Origin: Lineus longissimus
Lineage: Eukaryota; Nemertea; Pilidiophora; Heteronemertea; Lineidae
Direction of reading: 5' to 3'
NCBI RefSeq assembly: GCF_910592395.1
Contig: NC_088325.1
Coordinates: forward strand, 186,001-250,000
DNA: 64,000 bases
Shown here: positions 46,198-59,600 of the stretch, one piece after another
How the letters are laid out: each line of letters starts with the position of its first letter
How positions within the stretch are numbered: the first letter of the stretch is position 1
Notes under the pieces: model-generated
Databases searched by the model: none
The model's input: only the letters and a program-made list of their open reading frames with translations
Told to the model about the DNA's origin: nothing
Translations under genes and position numbers: made by a program

Positions 46198-49100
46198 AGT
46201 ACAGTGTGATGACGGCGCTGCCGTTACCAAACTGGTTCCTCCCCACACACATGTAGTCACCAAAGTCTCCCGATTGGAGCTGCAGGATCTGAAGCGTTGA
46301 CCACTGACCACTGTCCTTCCTAAAAAAATGATGCTAAGTAAATCGTTGGCTACCAGTGATAAATTTGGATATACTTGCAACTGCACCGACCAGCGCTTTA
46401 TTTTTGAAGGCCCAATGTGGCATTGGGAGCTGTTTGCTCGGAAAAAGCGCCAACTGTCTACGTTACTGTCGGACTGGTTTTTTGGGATGCTATGTGCACT
46501 ATTTTTGTAGCGTGTGCATAAACTGGTGTACATCACATATGAAACTGTGTGTAACCATCTATATGCCTCGCACGGAAAGAGTGTCCTGCTGTGACTATAA
46601 CACCGACCCCCTTTGGTGACAGCGACAACGACCCTAGCGACTTCTATGGGCGACCACAGTACCCACTCATACACTGAAATCATCCGTGTCCGATCCGCTT
46701 TGTGCGGCTTAGAGTGAAACGTCACACATGGAAGTGGAAAGTTGCGAAATGGTATGGTAACGATGTTATGCTCATTTAAGGCAATTACACGCTTCATGCA
46801 ATGTCAAAGATGCCTACGTAGTTATTACTTCAATAGCTATATGTACATGCGTACACAGACTATCTGTACACCTTAAAATAGGCCCTCTAACGAAGCATGT
46901 CTTCAAGCCAATCGATGATTTGACTGCGTCGAGGAACAGCCAGTGTCTTTTTCCAATTATTCTGAGAGGACGAACTGCAAGATAGCTTCACCAATTGCTA
47001 TTAAACTGATGGAAGTCGTCGATGACAAGGCTTTAAACCAATGGTAGGTGGAAATGTGGAATGGATTGGGTGTTCCCGTTTTGATGCCGAGTCCCTTATA
47101 CCAAACAAGATAACACTTTCGATTAACTTTCTAACCTTCAATTACGTCCCTATATATAGTATTTGGTGTAGTACCCGTGGGAATCTTACCCGACAAGTGT
47201 TCGTTCTGCACGGTGTCCTAGTGGTTTAGGGAAGAAAAGGACGTTCAATGTACTAGTTAGTCAGTTTATAAGGCATATACATGGAGATATGGACACAAAG
47301 CCTCGTCCATCTCAAATCACGACCTCTTATGTTCGCTGTTTTCTTGCAGATAGCAAACAGGAGGTGTCATGTCAGAAGGAGGTAAACCACAGACGGCCAC
47401 GCGACTGGTTGTCGTCTGGGGCTGCGGGTTCCACTGTGTATGCGCCGTATTTCTCTTCACGATCTGTTTCTTCTTCATATTCGGCGGTGCTGTGATGACC
47501 GGTTTTGGCATCGCACGTGTCGGTGATTCTCTAAATATCAGGTAAGATTTGCTCTAGAAAATTAGCATTCTAATCATCAGCATTGCGGAGAGCCACCTAT
47601 GGGAGTAAGTATATAGACAACTGTCTGGGTCGCATCCTGAGCATTCGCTGACAACGGAACATCACAAACGAGGAGGCTGCCAGAGGGACCAACATGCAAC
47701 ACTGTCACCCAAGTGAAACGAATGATGGAACTTGCTGGACATGTCATGAGGATGGAGAAATTTAGACTTCCATCAAAGTTCTGCATTGGACGCCGCCAGG
47801 AGTGTCTGGTTTCCTCCTGCTCTAATACAAATCGCCCAATATTGTTGATAGAAATGATGAGGCAGATGTCCTAGTTGACGCTCAGGTCTCTGCTCGGCTC
47901 ATTATTTTCTTCACTGCTACCAGCCTTTCCGGCCAGGCCCGTCCACCCGGCGCAGCCGTCCAGATCAGCACATCGATTCTTGTTGTCAGTCATCATCCTA
48001 TCCTGATTAGACATCAATGACACCTACTTAGAATTTCCTTCTCTTTCCTAACAGTGTACTTGGGATCGTCGGTATTGGACTACTTCTGGTAGGATTAATC
48101 ATAATGACCATTGGTGCCATCTTGGTTTGTGAAGATAGAAAGAACCAGCGCCGAGAAGCGGAAAGGAAGAGGAAATCTAAAAGGGCAGGAAGGAAGATCT
48201 ACCTCCCTCGACTGGTGAGGGCAGACCGCACGGGGGATGCAGCTAGCAGTCAGGAATCTTCCAATTGGCCCGAGGGGAGACCGGCACGAACACAGGACGT
48301 GAGTATAGTATTCCCCTGGTGTATGCCTTCAGCTCATGAACCAAGTCTATTAGTACGCCTCCTTCGCTCTTTAACTTCAAAGCGATATTGAAGTCAGCCA
48401 GTGCTCGATTCAAATCGACGCACTCTTTACCCTTGAATAGTAGTGTCGTTAACAAAGATCGTGCCTATCAACCCGAACTCGAAAATGGGGGACATCAGAC
48501 AGCTGGTGTTGCTGTCGTTATACAGTTAAACTTATTCTGTCATCGCCCGACGGTCTCAGTCTCATCCTTCTATGGAATGTAGTCCAACATCACAATACAT
48601 TTTCTTCTGTATCTTCGTCAATGTAAAGAGGCGGTGAGCAGCGCGTACTTCTTGGGATGAAATTGACCTACTTTTGTTTTGGTATTCGTAGTGGCTTTGC
48701 AACCTTGTGTCATTTCAGGAACTAGTCACAGCCAGGCCAACCACCAGGAAACATACAGATGTCTCAGAGGACCTGCCGGATGGATACACGGGTAACCCAG
48801 AGCCGGTAGCTTACTACAATGAGGTAGATGCAGAATCAGGCTGAGGGTAGATGATAGAGGACTACTCGTTCAAAGGAATGGCGTGTGATTTAGATTTGAT
48901 TCAACAGAATGGCGGAATTATTGGCTTGGATCTGCGGAGAAGGCTTAAATCTCGAGATTGTGCAGACTTGAACAAAGTGCAAAGGAGGCCAATACCGGCA
49001 GAGAGAATATGCTCGGATATCATGTCCGGTTTGGAGAATGGTATAGACATTCTACAGCCCTTGACTTACATATTGTATCCAGGGTGGCCTCCTATTTTAT

Positions 49101-50930
49101 GTATCTCGTGTTTGTGGTCATCAGTGATGGCTGTGAGAGTGTCGCCCTCTTTACGGTACCAGAATAACTCTGGCTCAGGGTCACCTGGAATATTAGAGGC
49201 CCGGATTAGAGCAACATGTATACGTACTGGGGGTAGGGGTAGGGGGTGTCAATACACATGCAGTGTAATGACTATTTACGTTACTTAGCTCAATCATGGA
49301 AAAAAACCGGTCTCTCGACTGTTTGAGAGGAACGACAGCCGAGACACGTGCTGAGGCGACAATACCAGCTGGAGCACTGCTCGAATCTTAAAAAGGTGGC
49401 CAGTAGTTGTCAGATTTGGGTTGTCATAAGCTGAGCGCTCTAGAGCTTCACGGCTAAAGACATTACCAGATATTATACAGGCCATCTCAACTTGGAAGTT
49501 CCTGTCTGGGGCTTGTCCGTAGGCTGGCCTGAAGGGTCTGGCCACCGGTTGGGTTCGGACCTGTAAAGTGATGTCAGTAGAGGCAGGAGGCCTCACGCTA
49601 TTGTCAGCCTTGCATCGGTAGATGCCGTTGTATGTTGTGTCAACATTCTTGATGTTCAGTTCGTTGCCCTAGAAGGCGATTGAAACAAATAAAGATATAA
49701 AAATATGGCCATTATACACTGACCTTGGTCTATTTCAAAACCCTTGATAACAACTGTCACTAGTTATAAAGGTCTCCACAGGGAGACACTGAGAGTCGGA
49801 CACGGACCAAACTGGTGTGCCAGTAGAGCGTGAAGTTTCTTCACGTTCCACAGGAGATTAGCGAAGGGGCAGGGGCGTTCTGATTACTTACGAAGACCGT
49901 GAGTTGACCAGAAGACATAGCTTTTCCGTGAGCCGTCGACCATAGGTCCACCGTGGGTGGAGGTAAACCTTGCAACATCACTCGATCAGCAATGGCTAGG
50001 CCTAAGTTAGCGAAGGGGACTTGTGAGTTCCTGTTACTTACAAAGAATGTCAGTTGACCAGACGGCATGGCCTTTCCATTAGCCCTCGACCATGAGATGA
50101 AAGGTTTAGGTTCACCGTGTGCGGCGCAGGTAAGCTTTGCTTCCCCGCCCTCGATTGCTTGGTTGAAGGTGACGGTGTTGGCGTAGTCAATCCAGGGCGC
50201 CACTGAAGGAAATGTTGGAAACCAAAAACTCAGACGCATGAAGACCAAAAATAACTTTGTTCACACTATGGTAGATGTCAGCAGTGTTCGCCTCGTACCG
50301 ACGAGACAGAACTCTTGGACCACAGTGAAACCGGCGTTGGAAGAAAATGTTTGGCTGGTTTCGCAATCTTTACGAAGAGCTGCGAACGACGAAGTGTGTA
50401 AAGGTACTTATCGATGACGGTTTGAAGAGTTCCCTGAAATGATTCCTCGCGCTACGAGTGTCGCGTAGATGAACTCGCACAGGTTTTGACACCACAGACC
50501 ATCGTACTTCGTACTTCGTCGGTTGTTAGGGAAGCTAAATCTGCGTACCATAGACCTCAACCTTAGATTACGAGCGTACACTTTTGCTCCTGTTACCACG
50601 GAGTAGCACATCTACCATCCCGGGCAGGGCCTTAATTGTCAGCTTGGGAAGTCCCCCCTGAGCATAACCGATGGTGCCTCAAGCCAAGATTGCACGGGTT
50701 TGCACTCAAGAAGCAACATCTGACACGGTTTCAATAGATCAGTGGGCAATATGAGAAAGGACCATACACAACTCATGTCTCTACGTACACTGTACGGTGA
50801 GTATTCCGTTCTGTTTTGGGTATGTGTCGACCTCGATGCCGGGCATCATGAGCATGCACTGGTAGGTGCCGGCGTCGCTAAACTGAAGACGCCTGATGCC
50901 AAGGGAGTAGACAGACTCTCTGATACTAAC
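46198..50930 (-). CDS. IgSF gene C, minus strand, incomplete (five exons seen)
   Basis: Exons in transcript order: 50930-50789 (end of Ig1, SDAGTYQC), 50202-50042 (first half of Ig2, LTCAAHG ... ISWSRANG), 49668-49467 (second half of Ig2 and start of Ig3, YRCKADNS, MACII), 49184-49070 (LFWYRKEGD) and 46319-46198 (GDYMCVGRN). Lengths of the last four are 161, 202, 115 and 122 nt, identical to gene A, and the phases chain without a break. I could not find the signal peptide, the first part of Ig1 or the C-terminal TPTCQG/GPI exon. They may be divergent, lie in the unassigned flanks, or be lost. Ig1 is split at a different point than in A and D. The intron 49069-46320 contains an antisense gene. 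Confidence 0.75.
47369..48844 (+). CDS. Two-TM membrane protein, 3 exons, 180 aa, nested in gene C intron
   Basis: Exons 47369-47541, 48055-48298 and 48719-48844 splice in phase 2 and phase 0 with good GT-AG sites to 180 codons plus stop. An acceptor (TTTTCTTGCAG) sits just before the ATG exon, suggesting a 5' UTR exon further upstream. The protein has a short N-terminus, a TM segment at about residues 13-50 (AVFLFTICFFFIFGGAVM), a second at about 59-82 (VGIGLLLVGLIIMTIGAIL), then a strongly basic stretch (RREAERKRKSKRAGRK) and an acidic, Tyr-containing tail (YYNEVDAES). Both ends are probably cytosolic. I do not recognise the family. It lies wholly within an intron of gene C on the opposite strand. 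Confidence 0.75.
49892..49977 (-). pseudogene. Decayed partial duplicate of the gene C Ig2 exon
   Basis: Just downstream of the real exon on the minus strand, a segment encodes WSTAHGKAMSSGQLTVF followed by GTAAGT, matching the 3' half of the real exon (WSRANGKAMPSGQLTFF). The upstream half, including the Ig cysteine and the acceptor, is not recognisable. Confidence 0.65.
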
Positions 50931-53675
50931 CTAAAGGACAGAGAACAAGTTGCGGTGACGAGGTTCACACCATGGCTATAGGCATCAGTTGTCGAGATGG
51001 CAAGGTGATAAATCAGGCGATAACTAATAACTTTTCGTAAGCAATCCTTCGTTGTGTTTTTAAAATAATACTTATCCACCTAGAACTTGAGCAATGGTTT
51101 CATAATCTGGATGAAATGCGGCCACCTCAAGTCACAGGGGCAATGGTCATGATATGCATGGCATCACGGCATTACGGCATTCTTTCCCGTTTCTATCCCT
51201 AGTCAAATATAACGGTGACGCAATAGGTGATATGCAAATCATATTTCGTTTATGACGCTAATAATCAACTCATGAAATATGGTCAACCAAATTAGCATAT
51301 AGAAAGTTAACATTGTTGTTTACATTCGGTCATTCCGACGAAAGTCAACTGACCAAGGGGGTCACGCATTCTAAGTTGCAAGTCTGTAGCCTTCGTTTTG
51401 GAAGAGTTTCCTTTGAAGACTCTGGAACCAAGAATTGGCTACAAAAACACGTCTTCAGTTCATGAGTTCCAGCTAGCTAGTCAAGTGCGACTGGTCTCAC
51501 TTGACCAGCACAAACAACAAGTTCAATGACCAGACGGGTCACAGAGACTTTCTCGTGTACAGAAGAAAAAAATACCTCGATCGGGTTCGAACTCGGCACC
51601 CTCGCCACCTGATCCTTACCGTCTTATCCACTATGCCATGAAGCCGTTGTTGGGAATGAACATAATTTCAGGTATAAGATTGACGGAATGGCGGCTATTG
51701 TGCCATCTGTACCATTTTCAGTTTCAAAGTGGCCTTTAAAAATTGCCCTTTTACAATATTGGCAAAGTGAATTCATAAGATACATAATCAGGAGATGAAC
51801 ATGACACCCTGTGATGATTATAGGAGCATGCAGCTATTTTTCTAGTTTTAAAGATGCAAAACAATTTCCCGCTTTGCTAGTATTAAAACCATGCGTATAT
51901 TGAGGAACTGTCTGATGAGGTGGCATTCGATTTCGAACGATAGCCGATGGAAGTCGCAATGGCCACTTAGAGTAAAATTATATGAACTCATATCTGTGCT
52001 TCACATCCAGAGCTCTGTTTGTGAATACGGTAGCGCCACTGCGGCCTGTCGGTACTCTAACATATCTGAGGGCGTTTGAAACATCGCGGACGGGCGTTAG
52101 TGTTTTCTAACTAGGCCTTTAGGGTTTTATGTGTGCATGTCAGCTTTAAGTTAACGCCATCATTAGTGGGAAAGCAACTGTTTTGAACAACCATGCCGAG
52201 GTAGGTACCCAACTCAAAATGGTACTGCCAAGTTGCGCAAGTTTACATGCCATGAATATAGGTCAGTCCATGCATTTTATCTTAAAAAGCCCCCAATTTC
52301 AAACGTAATCAAAACGATAAAAATTTTAATCTGATGTCGTAACGATATAACATTGCATATTCTCTTATTTGTTATCGCCAGTTAAAGCGAACATATTCTA
52401 AGGCAGACAAAGGAATGTTACCATTTCTATGAACGAAATGTTATGTTACGAGTTCCGGTTCTATGGAATGTTTGACACAAGCCATAATCGTAGTAGATTA
52501 TTTGGTACGACGCATGTTGAAAATGTTAAGTGAGTGAGGCTAATCATGGGGTAAAATGATGTTGAGCAGTGCTCCCACTTCCCGAGGTCCTCGATCGAAC
52601 CTGCTCATTCCTGAAGGAGAACCTAATCCCGCGTTTGGCTTTTACTGGGCCGTTAAAAACGCCAAATTTTTGTAATCATTTCGCGACAGGTTCCCTTTAA
52701 TCGCACGACCATGTTGCAACCCTGCATAATGTCCTCAACAATTCAAATAAAGTCGCTGTGGGAACAGTTGGAAAAAGGCATAGTCAGGACTGGACATGAT
52801 GTGATGCCAGGTTCACATGTTAGAGAAAGCTTATTCACAAACGGATGTGCAGCGCATTTATTAATTGCATTTGTCATGACATTCAAATTGAAATGATACA
52901 TAATAAATTAAGCTGACGAAGACTCGCTTGGATAAAGAAATGATGCATAAATCACCGATTATTCAAATTTGACCCCGAAAGGGATTCCACATTTGAGAAC
53001 CGACGGTCCATTTACGCGCAGGCCATAGCCGCACAGTGCTCACGGTCACGCACTCCGGGTGCACCACGCAAAGAAGTCGTCACACTTGAACTCGCAGAAG
53101 ACGTTTTGATTTTGGATGGTTTCGTTACAATTGGATTAAAGATCAGTCAGTGATAAACTTTCAAATTAAGTGCACCGGAATATCCTGTTTTCCACATTCA
53201 ACTTTTATGGCAAAGTGTCAATGAATTACTCGTTCCATATATGATGAAGAATGAGTTTTTCAATCGGTTAAACTCACTATCGATACAGGTATGACAGGGT
53301 TGGACTAAACAATTTGACCCCGCAAAGTGTTCAAGAGAGAAAAAAAATTTTTCAAAAGGAATTCCACGAGGAGCGAAAAAAATTCTGGCGAGATCAAAAA
53401 AGACCTATTAATTCTTTCTTAGGAAAAAAGGATCATGCACACTCTGTTGGGTGAAATTGTGTCTTGAATGTCTGTGTCCATCATCATCTGCTTAGAAAAA
53501 ACCTTTTAAGTTGTTAAAGTGGTTTGAAAACGCTCGCCTTAGCAGGACATACATCGCATTTGGTGTTTTTCCTTTAAGCAATTAATGCGATTTACGCTGA
53601 AAACTGATACAAAAAGTGACGATTATATCTGTGATTAGTAAAGGCCTACTCTCTTCGAACCGAATTGAAATCGAT
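50931..53675. other. Interval between divergent IgSF genes C (-) and D (+)
   Basis: No gene is clearly seen; the missing 5' exons of gene C would be expected here. It holds a tRNA-like repeat near 51575-51645. Confidence 0.4.
51575..51645 (-). repeat. tRNA-like element, probable SINE head
   Basis: On the minus strand, TGGCATAGTGGATAAGACGG resembles an A-box region and GAGTTCGAACCCGATC a B-box/T-arm, followed by a T run. Acceptor-stem pairing is poor, so this is probably a tRNA-derived repeat and not a working tRNA. Confidence 0.4.
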
Positions 53676-56600
53676 ATGATTAATAGGATTAAGTATGCAT
53701 GTTACATTCTCTTTGGAGCGATGATTTTTGGAAATCTCCAGCAAGGTATGTAAAAAGTTCCAAAATTAGTAACTCGATTCATCAGTTAACCGAGCTGAGA
53801 GCATCTGGACCATCTTGACCACCAAGGATGTGTTTATATGAAGTACATGTGTAAGACCATGAGATTCAGGATGATCTAAGAGCGGTTCTTGAGCTCAATT
53901 TAAGCTAGACGTATAATACACTTGTTCGCTCGACACCATGCAGAATACTGATTGACAAGGGGCTGGTGACACCAAGTTGTCCGATGGTCTGAACGTCATG
54001 TTCTGAATTGGCCATTTGTACACCGAGGCCCACTTTCTCAATCACCAGTACCAGCTTAAAGCTGAACTGCATGCACAAAACCAGAGCACCCCATGCGGCA
54101 ATAGTAAGAAATTCAAACGACGGAAAGGTCCTTCTGAATACGGCCTGAAACATGATAGACCTCCAATGCTTCGATGCACTTGATTTCACAAACCAGCAAG
54201 CCACAGGACGATGCGGACATTCGCAGAGAATTCTGGAAGGAAAAAAATTAAATGGTTCTCTCATCGGACTCGAACTCGAGACCTCGGGTTTTATTTGCCA
54301 ACACTCTTATCCTCAAGGCCACTAGGCTGCCTGAAATACCTGTCGTTTTATTTTCCTTTATAGAATGTGCAAACATTGTGTGTAATCTTTGTTCAACATC
54401 TTTGAGCGGCTTCCAGTGGGCAACTGCAGGAAGAAAGGCATTTTTTCTTTGCTGTGCGTGATTATGTATATAGGCGGAGTCTACGTTTTCTCTTAGCAAT
54501 GTTCACCTTTGTCTTGGTATCTTCCTCATTACATGTGCTAGAGAAAATTTCTGGTTCATCTCTCAAAAATAAAGCATAATCGCCATTCATATAAGATATA
54601 TTTGCTGGCAGCAGATCACAAGAAAGCTTCCCTAGCTCAGACGGTTAGAGCATTCGTTTTCTGAGCCCGAGTTCCCGGGTTCGAATCCCTGCAGAAGTTT
54701 TTGTTTTTTTTCTCTTCCATAATTCTCCGAGACTGTCCGCATCGTCCTGTGGCTTGCTGGTTTGTGAAATCAAGCGCATCGAAGCATTGGAGTCTATCAT
54801 GTTTCAGGCCGTATTCAGAAGGGCCTTTCGGTCGTTTGAATTTCTTACTATTGCCGCATGGGACGCTCTGGTTTTGTGCATGCAGTTCAGCTTTAACTAA
54901 GAACTATCCCCTTTTAGTAAATTTAAATTACACTAAAGTGTTTTTCATATCGTTCAAAGGTTAGTTGAACTCAGGAATGTGACCAGATCACATTTTACAC
55001 ATGATAACCTGTTGCACAACACAAGATTAACCTTAGGGTAGGCCTAACCAATGGTAAAGAGTATTACTCATTCACGGTGTCAACTAAAGCCTGTCAACTA
55101 TGACACCGGCTGCCCAGGGCTGCGTATAACATTACTGGTTGTGATCACACTATCACATAATGGTGACAAGAGGTCAGCCAAGTACCTTTCGCCAGATCTA
55201 TCTGAAAAACACTTCACCAGCGTCAGGACATCGTCAATCATGCTGTCTCCGAACCGTGACTCATTCTTTAAACTACATATTTCAATTCTGGTTGTTTTTC
55301 CTTAACTTGCATTCTTGTTAAAGTGCGTACCATTTCTGAATATTCTTGGACTATTTTTTGTTTTGTAAGCAGGGTAACAAATGCTTCGTGCCTACGCCAT
55401 GACAGTTTTGCTCTTTATGTTTTTGTATGTTTGACTTAATAAAGAATACTAAGCGAAGACATTGGTTGAATTGTACGCAATCACCCTAAAAGTACCAAAA
55501 AATCAAACTTTTCACCGAAGCGAACATAACCTCAATGGATCTCGTTATAAATCTTGCACATTTAAACCAAAGCGAATAAAATTTATGGGATTGCAAAAAA
55601 TTTATCACCTTTTTCAGTGTTTGCTTGTTCATAGATCATTTTAACGCGGTTAAGGCCGGGACAGCTGACATAGAAAGCTGACCTCTGTGCTAACATTTAT
55701 ACAATATTAGCACAATGTATCAGAATTCCTTTTTGGTGTTTATGTCTTATGTTTTATGTTTATGTCTTAGTGTTCCCTTGATAAATCATTGGAAACGTCC
55801 AGGTTTTATAATTTTAAAGAGCTGTTTAAAATTAACAGACGCGTAGCATATTTGCTAGTAGGTTAAGTGTCTGAGTTCTAGTATACACTCTTAGTCCTCG
55901 GATGAATGGTTGAGAAATCGTCCAAAAATCACCGATTTTTGGCCATTTTGACAAATGCACCATCTTTCCATTGTCATTAAAAAGCTCCAGGACAAAAGAC
56001 ACTCGATATTGAATATTAGTGAGTTCTTTAAAGCAATCCTTTTTGGCGGTACTATGTTAAGCGGCATTAAAATCTAGAAACAACCTAGTATTTGTATCTG
56101 AAAATCTCCGAGCCACGGCCAACCCCCTCTTGGAGCGAATCGGTGCAGCCTCAGACTGTGGATTGTAGGTCATCTCTGAACAATTCAATAACGTTATAAG
56201 AGAATCGTTCCCACCTTATTTTCAGGTGATGCCTCCAAGATCGCTAGCAAGATCGACACTGAGTCAAAACCAGCGGGTTCTACCGGCATGCTGAACTGTA
56301 CCTTGCTGAGCAGGTCTCGGGCTCAGGTAGGCAACCATGATGTTTGGTACCTGGTCATTCCCGCCATTTTGAAACATCGAATGGATGTGTGCTTCGTTCG
56401 TATTCGGACACATTTCAAGTTGGATCAGGCTGAAACTTAGCGTATGGGTACTGATTCACAAGATGGTTAACTGGAGAACGGAAAGTAGGTCAAAATCGCA
56501 AACAAACGTAAATGGGCATAAAGCCCAAAGCTACCATCATGCCAAGTTTCAGCCATAATGAAACGTGCTCCGCTAACGGACGACTGACGCCACGCCTCAG

Positions 56601-59600
56601 TATCGTTTAATCTCCCCACATGCGAGCTAAAATGCTCACAATTCAATGGGGTCAAGGCTCTTGGTGTAATGAGGTCAAGGCTCTTGGTGTACTGTGTATT
56701 ATATGTCACCCCATAAGAGGAGAGAAAGAATTGGTCTAGACCGAGTCTTTCAATGATTACTGAAATACTTTGTTAGACTGCTCATTATCAAGGAATCATG
56801 GAACTCAGCATTTCACACCACAACTGCCAGCTAGGTCAGAGAGATCATAACCCCTTCTTATGGTCTTTTTCAAAACCTAGACCATTATGACTAAGGAATT
56901 AACACTTATATGACGATATTAGCCCACATATTTCCCAATGAGATACTGCCAAAAACCGAAGTTCCACGTTCGACCCCTTGGATCATTCCTTGGTTCGACC
57001 CCTTGAATCATTTCCAGGTCAGAACCCTTGGACGTATACACCTTTCGAGAAATGGGTCGCTGAGTGTCCGAAATAGTGATGTCATAAGGAGAAACTAGGC
57101 CTTGTGGTGGAGGGACAATGGAGATAGTCATGGTTGACCAACACCTTAAATGCCTTTAATGACGGACAAGGGGAAAAAGTCAGTTCCAATGCAAGCCACC
57201 AATTTTGGGAAGCATGTATACTGCAATGTCCCGTGTCGAATGCTCCACGCAACACTTTCGGATGATTTACTGAAGTTGGACATCTCATCTTTTTTCAGCT
57301 CGTTTGGCAAAAACTCGAAAAGGTCAACGGCGTTGAGTCACCCGTCATGTACTCTATCGATGAGAAGATAGTAAAACGAAACCGGCAGTTAGACAACGGG
57401 AAGATGAAATATGAGATCTTACTGAGCAGGGCTGAGCAAAAGGGTTGGACTTTTACCCTGGTGATCAGGGCTCTGACGAGTGACGACGCCGGCGAGTATC
57501 GGTGCTTACTGTTGATCGATGGGGTCGACCACAACAGATTTCCTTTCCAAGATGGACTCCTTGTCGTGCAATGTAAATGGAATTTCATTTTGCCTATTTA
57601 AAGGGAGAACAAAGGCATTGACAGACCATGTCGTAGCCCGCCAAGTTAGCCTTTGAGAAAGCCAGATGTCACCAATTGCAGCGAACGCAATCTCGGCAAA
57701 CCTAACGCAGGGCCTGTAACGAAACGACTACATGCTCTTGTACAGTGCGAAGCTTTGTGAACGAGCAAGATTGTATTGAGTATAGTGATAAGTGCTGTGT
57801 GCATTGTATAGCGCCATTCATTGTAATGCTCAATGATAAAGTTATGTTTCCAATGATTGTATTAGTTCACGGATCTGTTACGAGGAACCGTAGGCCAAGA
57901 ACATATGCATATCTGTTTCTTTTGGCGCAACAGCAAAAAAATCTATCGAAGTGCATTGAAAAGCTAATTAAGGTCGTCATGAGATTTCTTCATTAGCTAA
58001 TTCTCATACCCTTCTTTTCGTAGCCCCACCACTACTCGACAAATCCGTCTCAACAATGCAGATTGACGCAATCGAAGGACGTGACGCCATACTCCACTGT
58101 AAGGCCACCGGGAATCCGGTTCCATCAATTTCCTGGTCACGACCGAACGGAGTGGCGCTGCCTGGCGGTGGACTGACATTACATGTAAGTATTGATGAAG
58201 TACATTGCCATTGGTGGGAATCAGATGACCACAGGAGAACAATCAGAAGACATATCGGCCTAAACTGAGCCGTGGGTCTAACTGATAAAAGAAAAAGCAA
58301 TTGATTCCTTCCAACGAACCCTACAAAGAAAACTGCTGGGACGCTGATGACCACAGATGATATGGTAAGGCGAACTCGAACTAAAAGACAGCTGACAAAC
58401 GAAAAGAACTTGATGCCTTCCAACACTCCCAGCTAAGAAAGCTGCTTGGAATCAGATGACTACAGGAGATATTGAATAGATAGACAGCAAGAAGACATAG
58501 CTCTCTAGAAACATGGCTTCAACCTACTAAAAGGAGAAGACTGAGCTGGTTAGGCCGCTTAATTCTCAGACCTCAGGTGAATCTACAAGACCTGCAAATA
58601 AACCACCTACGTGGAAAGACCAAGGTTCACGTAGGTTAAGCTCGTCCAATAAGCTTCGAATTTCGAACAGACCTACAATAGCCAATCACAGTTGATCAAT
58701 CTGGCGGCGAGAGGTATAATCTTCGGACCGCTTGATAGAGGGCGCAATGTCCAACTTTGACGAACGCATAACACTTGAACGACGACGAAGCCTCCACTCG
58801 ATCGGAGTCAGACAAATATGGGAGTCTAGTCACTGTAGCTAGGTCAAAAAGAAACCCATCGCCTCTGATTCTTACTTTCTAAATTAACATGTTGGTTCTC
58901 TAAAATCCCACAAGGGGTGAAGAGCATCGTCGGTGGCCGCCATTTCGTATCACAGAGGCTACGCCCACCGTATTAAAGAGCAATGGAAAGGATCAGATTG
59001 AACTGAGAGATAAGAATTTGAGGGAACGTATTTCAAATGTCACTCTTGGACAATACAGAGGTTTCGGATATTCGTTTTCCGGACATCTATTAGATGAGAG
59101 CATAACTGCATCTAGGCGCAGCTGCCCTCCCCTTCAAGCAAGATCAACCACAGCCGGCCATCGTTCCTGTACAATATTCTTTTAAATTTCAGGGTGACAC
59201 GCTGAGACTCGACAACATCACGGAAAAACAGACGGGACTCTACCGATGCAAGGCAGATAATAATGTACGACCGCCCAGCTGGTTAGATATCCCGGTCCGT
59301 GTTTTCCACCGACCCCAAATTAACCCCTTCAGGAAAGCTGTTGGACAGGCACCTGATAAAAATTACCAGGTGGAGTTGTCCTGTATCGTAAAAGGTTGGT
59401 AGACATAAGGTTATATGAGAGCATTCTCGCTGCGGCAGGGTCGTGATAGTCTGCGGTTAGTTGGTAAGCGTCACAACCAGGAGAAGGGGAATGCACAGCC
59501 GCCTCATCATGTGCACTGGGGTTGCTACGACAATTCCTCGCCTGTGATCAGCTGCTACTTGATATAGAACAAGATATCTCATTCTGTTTCAGCGAAGCCT

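Noticed and set aside
46183-46797. 204-aa minus-strand ORF
   Set aside because: Only 46319-46198 is homologous to the Ig3 exon, and the true frame there is a different one; the rest is intron.
54627-54700. A functional tRNA gene
   Set aside because: A and B boxes are good, but the acceptor stem does not pair, and the module recurs inside a mobile element.
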